From Conidiobolus incongruus B7586 (lineage: Eukaryota > Entomophthoromycota > Entomophthoromycetes > Entomophthorales > Conidiobolaceae), in the NCBI GenBank assembly GCA_000697335.1, contig JNEM01010878.1:1-14492 (forward strand): a stretch of DNA of 14,492 bases, written 5' to 3'. Of the stretch, positions 8,528 to 14,492 are shown piece after piece (position 1 is the stretch's first letter; every line of letters starts with the position of its first letter). The notes beneath the pieces are model-generated. The model searched no databases, was not told the DNA's origin, and saw only the letters and a list, made by a program, of their open reading frames with translations. A program made the position numbers and the translations under genes.

Positions 8528-10427
8528 ATACTACTAGTTATAACTGAGGTTATAGCAATATCAATATATACCAAAAGAGTCTATATAGTTTCGAGGATAA
8601 AGTGACTATACCAGTAATTTATTTGCTATAGCTATGATATGTATATATAAATATAAGGTTTCAACTATTGAATATATATGTAATATATTGGTGTTTCAAA
8701 TTGTTCCCATATTTTCATAAGCTCAAATAATTGCAGCATTGGTGATTTTAATCAAGTATATGATATACAAATTCAAATTAAAAGTAAATATTACAAAGAA
8801 TGGTGATTACAAAGTAGAATATAGAATAAGAAAATCAATACCACTATAGGATATATTATTTAAAATAGAGTAAACTTTGATGAATATAAATATATTAATA
8901 AATCAACGTAATGATAGTAAAACATTTACTAAAAATTAAAAAAAAATATTAATACATTGTATTTTGTATTTCTATTGAGACTATCCCATAAATAAACCAT
9001 ATTTTACTAATCCATAATATTTGACTCTCCACTCTTTTTGTATCTTTAATATTGATTAAATCAATGGTAATTTCATAATATTTTTAGATTAACAAATGAA
9101 TTATATAGAACTTTAGCATAAAATATAATAATATAATAGTCATATTGCAAGATAATTTAGACTTAAATTGAAGAAAACATCACGCATTCTCAAGTATAAT
9201 TTTGAATTTTAAGGTTCGAACCACTCCTATTATAACATGTATTAAAAAATATATGCTAACTCTCTCATACATTGATTATTACAATCTCATAATAATTTGA
9301 ATTACCTAAAATCTTTAAAAAATTGCCAATTTAAAAAATGATAATGAAAGAACAGATTTTAATCTAGATAAAATATATCCAAATTAACTCATTTCAATGA
9401 ATAATCAAGTATATAAAAATCAAATTTTTACCTTAATTTATATGAATAAAAAAATTGAATTAATTTTTTTAGATGAATATAAATTGTAAAATATGAAAAA
9501 ACAATGATCAAATTAAGTGATAGTACCTATTCGAAAATAATAATAACGCCATCAATAAAATAATTGGTCATTCTATTATTCAATTAAAATCTAAAAATTT
9601 AATGATCAAAATATGAATATACTGCTCCAATTGAATAGAGTTATATTGAAATAGATTTTAAGGATTAATATTGAAAATAATGTATTAAGTTTGTATAATA
9701 TTGAATTAGGTTTAATATTTATTAAATTTTGTTAATAAATAAAAAAATGTATTTAATGAAAGAGTTTTGAAATTAGTTTTGTAATGATTTCATCAAAAAT
9801 GATAAGATATAATAGAACTTTATTCTCAACATATGACCCAAGTAAAATAAAAACTAAATCTTGATTTTTGAATTAAAATGATCCAAAATAATAAATGTCC
9901 AATTATTATAAGATTAATCAGTAATAACCTGAAAAAAATCGAAATATAGATAATAATTTATTAATCTAACAATAATTAAAATATGTTATTTGATACACTC
10001 ATTCATTAATTATATTTAACATATTCAACTTTTAATTTAGAGAAACTCATTGTTCTCTAATATATATTAGAATTTAATTGTTATAGATTAAATAATATAA
10101 CCAAGAGAAATTTCATTTTATTATATTATTGGTAATTATAAATCGAACGATATAATGGAGAACAATCAATAATTTAAATTAAATACGATCCAACTATGAT
10201 TCATGCTATTTATAGAATATTTATAATGAAACGCTAACTGTTTGTAATTATCCCTCCTATTAATTATTACAATCATCGCTATCTTATTAACTAATAATCT
10301 TAATCAATTTTCTTTATTCTAGAATGAGATTCTATTATATATTCAAAAGCATATAAAAAGCTTGGTAACTAAAATAAAACCATTAGTAATATTAATTTTA
10401 ATAATTTATTAAATTAATTCTTTGATC
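8528..10427. other. AT-rich intergenic spacer
   Basis: No coding frame, splice-linked exon series or RNA gene recognised on either strand. It contains a 10-bp palindrome, GGTTCGAACC, at 9213-9222 and the promoter of the gene at 10428. Confidence 0.6.
10352..10360 (+). promoter_or_regulatory. Likely TATA box of the secreted-protein gene
   Basis: TATAAAAAG, 67 nt before the ATG at 10428, a canonical motif at a plausible distance for a short 5' leader. Confidence is limited by the AT-rich background. Confidence 0.5.
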
Positions 10428-10934
10428 ATGAAATTCATCTTTGCTATCCTTATCTCAATTCTCGCGGCTTTTCCCTTGGATTGTAACTCATCCCAACACA
10501 ATCTTTCACCTCCCAGTCATAACTATCCATTACACCCTGACAATACACATCCCACTACAAATGTAGATATTACAGAACCCACCTATCCCACCGTTGAAGA
10601 TCCTTCCAATACGTCGACCGAGGACCCAACTGTTGATGATAATTGGTCAAATTATCCTAACGATCCCAAAGACTATGACAATCCTACAAACGCTGAGTAT
10701 CCTAACAATACTAGTGATGTTGAACAGACTTATGATGTTGTTCCGACAACTGATAGTCAAAATAGCGATATATCAAATGCTCAAACAATTCCTGGTATTC
10801 ATTATCCCGTAAACTATCACAATACTGGTTCCAGTGATAAGCTTAGAGATGGGAGTTATCGTTATCGAATTGGTACATATTCAAATTTACGCAATCGTTT
10901 CAGCTTGACTGGCGATAGAAGATTGTTAGGATGA
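10428..10934 (+). CDS. Small secreted Pro/Thr/Asn/Asp-rich protein with basic tail
   Basis: 168 residues, single exon, start at the ATG at 10428 because residues 1-17 then form a clean signal peptide (MKFIFAILISILAAF) followed by a Cys at 19, the only cysteine. Residues 20-120 are low in complexity, rich in Pro, Thr, Asn, Ser, Asp and Tyr, with repeated short motifs of the YPN/YPT/EDP kind. N-glycosylation sequons are visible at 20, 25, 61, 72, 93 and 94. Composition reverses at the end: about 138-168 is Arg/Tyr-rich (GSYRYRIG, RNRF, GDRRLLG). I recognise no family. Likely a secreted or wall-associated protein, possibly processed at the RR near the C-terminus; both are inferences. It converges on COQ9. 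A possible polyadenylation signal, AATAAA, lies at 11040-11045. Confidence 0.8.
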   Translation: MKFIFAILISILAAFPLDCNSSQHNLSPPSHNYPLHPDNTHPTTNVDITEPTYPTVEDPSNTSTEDPTVDDNWSNYPNDPKDYDNPTNAEYPNNTSDVEQTYDVVPTTDSQNSDISNAQTIPGIHYPVNYHNTGSSDKLRDGSYRYRIGTYSNLRNRFSLTGDRRLLG

Positions 10935-11191
10935 TTTCATACTATATCAATTATTATTAGTTGTAATAATTAATGGTTTAGTCTTAATTAAATATCGTAA
11001 AAAATAATAATCCATATTTTAAAAATTTTGACAAGTTATAATAAATGATACAGTTTAATCAAACATCAATATATAATAGTTATTAAATTGAAATTTACTA
11101 ATATAATAATTAGAGTTTTATATTAAAATTCAAAACTAATTGATTAAAAAAAATAATTTATAATTTGATTTTAATACTAATTAAATAATGG

Positions 11192-12189
11192 TTAGAGTTG
11201 TCTTCCAGTCTAAATTCTCAATTAATAAAAATAATTATATTTAACTTATTCAACTTACAGATTGTACCACTCCCACTACACTCTTAGCGAAGAAATTGAC
11301 CAAATTACCAACCTAAAACAAAATATTAATGCCTAGATCGCTTGGAATATTCCATTACTTACCTCACTCAATCCACCTTTAATAGATTCCAAATCATTCA
11401 ATTGTCTTTCCAAAAATTCATAAGTCTCCTTATATCCAATTGATGTATCTTGAGTCATAAAAATTTCTATACAATATTAGCAATTTTCATAATTATCAAA
11501 ATAAAGATTACCTGTTGTTGTAAACACCTTAGCCAACATTAATCTCTTATAGTACCATTGCATCTATTTCAAAATTAATATCAATTCAATAAAATGAAAC
11601 ATTACATACGTCGTAGGATTTGTCCCCACTAGTGTATAACAAATCATCAACTAAATTGTACAGTTCTGAGGTAGCTAGCTTAAGACCTTGTTGGGATGTG
11701 GACAGAAATGCTACAGCCTATGGTGGATTAGTATGGGAATGGAATGATTTTAAATAAATTTACTTCAGGCCATTTCTTAATTATGGGTTCGCTGTAACCT
11801 AATCTGATTTTTAGACCCTTTAATAAGATATCATCCTTTTTATCCAACTTCTCAGAGTCTTTGAGCTTTTGGATCTGGTCCACGGTTTTGAGACGGCTTT
11901 GAACTAAATAGTGCTCGATGATTTGCAAATTGCCATCGTTCTCAAATTCAGGCGGTAACTCAGGATAGTCGAGACTGAGGCAAGCACGTTCAATACTCTG
12001 TGTAGTGAATCCCAACTGCGGCACACGGTCCAATGCAGCGTCGAGAAGTTGAGAGCGAGTGTACTTGAGGCTAGAATGTTCAGAATTTTTGAGGATAGGC
12101 TGTGTACTATTAATGAAGACAAGTTTAGTATGTAATAGAGGTTTTAAGATACTGGTAATTACCTCAAAATTCTGATTCCAAATTGACAT
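11192..12189 (-). CDS. COQ9: COQ9, ubiquinone biosynthesis lipid-binding protein, six exons
   Basis: COQ9 is a mitochondrial lipid-binding protein that assists the COQ7 hydroxylase in coenzyme Q synthesis. Exons (minus): 12189-11764, 11717-11610, 11563-11512, 11466-11363, 11312-11259 and 11209-11192; introns of 46, 46, 45, 50 and 49 bp, all GT-AG, with TACTAATCC in the first and CTAAT/TTAAT-like branch sites in the others. Phases join without a break into 253 residues. Family hallmarks in order: QLLDAALDRVPQLGF (47-61), KKWPE (138-142), the DDLLYTSGDKSYDMQWYYKR stretch (166-185), then MLAKVFTTTEIFMTQDTS and a terminal helix. If the last intron is retained, the frame stops at 11250-11252 after 250 residues. 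The N-terminal 40 residues are only weakly presequence-like (no Arg, one Glu), so an upstream exon is possible. No frame damage; the family call is firm, the extreme C-terminus less so. Confidence 0.93.
11210..11258 (-). other. Last COQ9 intron (short, alternative stop if retained)
   Basis: 49 bp, begins GTAAGT and ends TTTAG, the same size and style as the other four introns. It is easily missed because the unspliced frame reaches a stop only three codons later. The spliced exon encodes TGRQL then stop. Confidence 0.65.
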
Positions 12190-13896
12190 TTTAAAAGTTG
12201 TTTAGACAAGTTGAACTGATGACTGGCTGATTTAATAAAGTTCATGTTATTAAATAGTTTAAGTGATAGCTGGTAATTAATGAACAGTAGCAGTTGATTG
12301 ATTTTTTAGGCTCTGCAATAGTTGACTTTGGTCAACATTAGATTTTATATTAATTCAAAGGCAAAAACAAGTTATGGGATTGTTTTAATTAGAGATTTTT
12401 AAATCAGTACTGTGAAATAATTCTAAAATATATATATTTCAGTTTATGCTTTAGTACCATTTGGTATTAATATTAATCTAATATCTTAGTGTATATATAT
12501 CAAACCTTCTCTTCCTTATGCATTAACTATTACCATTATGCTTTCGGCTTTCCAAATTATTTTAATAAAATTTAAAATCTGAATATTAAATATTTATATT
12601 TAGTATAAAAGTTAATATTCACAATCATTCAAACAGGAGTATTTTTCAATACTTATTAATCCAAACCTAGCATTTCTAATCTGATAAATCCAATTTATCC
12701 ATATTCATTATCAGATCAAATAAAAAACATTATACTTATCCCAATTATTTAATTAAATCAGATAGCAAAATCGATATAAAAATAAATCACAATTATACAA
12801 ATTAAAACATTCTCTATTGATAAACTAAAAAACTTCAATATAATAATTAAAAATATTAACTCATCAAATTTATTCTAAATATATTTAAAATTGCTATAAC
12901 CGATATGAATGTTTACTATTATGTTAAAACATTTGCAATATGCCTAATTCAGTAATCATTGTAGAAATCCTAATAGGTATGAAAAAATATATAGTATACT
13001 GAAATCTGAGATAATAAATACACTAAAAAGTGTTCATTAAACATTGACCCATTACACCAAATACTTAAGAAATTTACACATTCTTATAAATTTACCTTTA
13101 ACTTTTCACTCTCCTGTAACTTTTTAGAGTCAATTTGAAATGAAAGATTATAAAAATCGTAAATTTAATCATATATAGTTAAATTTGAATTTCATTACAA
13201 ATAACCAATTTTTGAATAATCAACCTCAATTGAACTCATATTATAATCGATGTTTATACTCTTTTTGAGTATATTTTTCTCTAATAATAGTTACAATTGG
13301 CTTAGTTTAAAATATCTGGAATTGAAAGGTTTTCAATATTTAGAGATGAATCAAATAAATCAATAAAACATTAAACGTATAACTATTGCAAAAATATTTA
13401 TAAATTCTTTTAAATATTGGAAAACCTTATATTATATAGTAATGATTGGTATTGCAATTAATAATGATATAATTACTAAATCTATGCTTGAACATAATAT
13501 AATAGCTAAAATATTTGCAATTTTAATTAATCATAATAAATGATTGTTTGATGTTATAAATTCTAAAATATAGATTGATATGAATGTATAAATGGACTAA
13601 TTGAAAATTGAATGTTTTATTGAGTTATTTTAAAATTCTAAACTATAATAAATTAATATCCTGAAGAAACGTATACATTACATTAGTTAAATTTGAATTA
13701 CTGGATAATTATATATCCAACAAGTTTTCAAAAATAATCAAAACATGCTGACATATTAGAAATCCAATATAATATCCTTATTTAATTTTAGATTACTCAT
13801 AATTGGGAGATTATTTGTGATTATTGCATTAGTAGAAATCCAAAAAATTTTAGTTAATAATTAACTTAAAATCATTTAAATCTGGTATTATCACCT
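12190..13896. other. AT-rich region upstream of COQ9
   Basis: No gene recognised on either strand. The first 250 bp must contain the COQ9 promoter and are less AT-rich; a palindrome lies at 12321-12336. The remainder shows no sustained frame and no RNA gene I can support. Confidence 0.6.
12321..12336. promoter_or_regulatory. Palindrome upstream of COQ9
   Basis: GTTGAC-TTTG-GTCAAC, perfect 6-bp arms with a 4-nt spacer, 131 nt upstream of the COQ9 start. It is GC-bearing in a poor background, so a dimeric regulator site is plausible; the factor is unknown. Confidence 0.35.
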
Positions 13897-13898
13897 TA

Positions 13899-14492
13899 GA
13901 GTTGAAGAAATAGGAAATACTTTAAATTCAGATTTTTTCAAACATATAATTAGTTTCAAATAATAAAATACATATAAAATAAATAGGAAAATATATAGCT
14001 TAAAATTATTTAATATATATTGATATATAATAACTTTTTTGTTTAAAAAATTAACTTGTTAAAATTTATTATTTAATTAAAATTAAATTAAATAATAATT
14101 ATCAAAAGATTTTTATTTTAGTATCAATAAAACTTAACTATAAACTTTTCAAAAATATTTAAAATTTATAAACAATTTTTGGTAATAAAGTAATATTTAA
14201 ATCAACTTTATATTACTAGGTAAATTATTTTAAAACTAAGAGAGAAATTATCTAAAGTTTGTTAAAATATAAAAAACTATATTTAACTATTATTTTTTTA
14301 ATAATTAGTAAAATAGAAAAAATATAAATATTATCTTTTTGCTTTATCTAAAGAATTCTCAAAATAAGTAAATATTAATTAAATAGCTATAATAAATATA
14401 TTAAATTCTAAACTTAAATTATATTATAATAATATAGTATAGATATTTTATAGTTTATTAAAAATTAATTAATAAATAAAATTAACTATTAA
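13899..14492 (+). mobile_element. Tc1/mariner-type DNA transposon, copy 3, cut by window end
   Basis: Begins after TA at 13897-13898 with GAGTTGAAGAAATAGG, matching the left repeat of copy 1. The next roughly 590 bp follow copy 1 in order: the TTTTTTCAAACATAT stretch, an AT run, the ATCAAAAGATTTTTATTTTA stretch, GGTAAATTATTTTAAA, and the region before the first catalytic Asp. It lacks the extra block of copy 2. Same orientation as copy 1. The catalytic part lies beyond the window; what is seen is stop-rich and decayed. Confidence 0.82.

Noticed and set aside
9213-9222. GGTTCGAACC, resembling a tRNA T-loop or polymerase III B box
   Set aside because: The flanking bases do not form a T stem on either strand and no acceptor or anticodon arm can be drawn, so a tRNA or tRNA-derived SINE is not supported.
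10422-10427. Upstream TTG as start of the secreted-protein gene
   Set aside because: A non-ATG start is not expected here and the ATG at 10428 begins a normal signal peptide.
10594-10812. 72-codon plus-strand open frame inside the secreted-protein gene
   Set aside because: Shifted frame of the gene at 10428-10934, without signal peptide or recognisable domain.
11728-11763. COQ9 ending at the unspliced stop after exon 1 (153 residues)
   Set aside because: The residues after KKWPE are intron sequence; a GT-AG intron with TACTAATCC leads into the expected COQ9 continuation.
11904-12122. 72-codon minus-strand open frame
   Set aside because: Alternative frame of COQ9 exon 1, which is independently supported by homology and spliced continuity.
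1-14492. Nematode origin suggested by the tyrosinase type
   Set aside because: COQ9 introns have strong branch-site motifs and lack the TTTTCAG acceptor typical of nematodes; a fungus fits better, though this stays an inference.

Overview
The window looks like nuclear DNA of an aerobic, very AT-rich eukaryote, most likely an early-diverging fungus. Three things point there. The one multi-exon gene has 45-50 bp introns with GTAAGT/GTATGT-like donors and CTAAT/TTAAT branch sites (one is TACTAATCC). A COQ9 gene implies mitochondrial ubiquinone synthesis, which argues against the anaerobic AT-rich fungi. The tyrosinase genes lie on a same-strand array and show no intron in the part seen. An entomophthoralean fungus of the Conidiobolus type would fit, but that placement is inference; intron length and acceptor style argue against a nematode.

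Layout. Positions 1-479 (minus) hold the 5' part of a secreted tyrosinase, cut by the window edge. Positions 480-2218 are AT-rich spacer containing a short palindrome shared with the second tyrosinase promoter. Positions 2221-3512 are a decayed but end-to-end Tc1/mariner-type DNA transposon (copy 1). Positions 3799-4256 are a less AT-rich island that I cannot assign. Positions 4516-5793 (minus) are a complete, intronless secreted tyrosinase, about half identical to the first without a gap over the shared 159 residues. Positions 6895-8525 hold copy 2 of the transposon, inverted relative to copy 1 and carrying a roughly 340 bp nested insertion. Positions 10428-10934 (plus) encode a small secreted, low-complexity, glycosylation-prone protein. 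Positions 11192-12189 (minus) are COQ9 in six exons. Positions 13899-14492 are copy 3 of the transposon, running off the window end.

The two tyrosinases are tandem paralogs and probably act outside the cell or in the secretory pathway on phenols (melanin-like or quinone chemistry). COQ9 is a housekeeping gene unrelated to them, convergent with the small secreted-protein gene. The transposon copies explain about 3.5 kb of what otherwise looks like featureless AT-rich DNA. I found no rRNA, tRNA or CRISPR array, and no evidence of a wholly new system. The most useful non-obvious signals are the shared promoter palindrome, the inverted transposon pair around the complete tyrosinase, the nested insertion, and the hidden last COQ9 exon.
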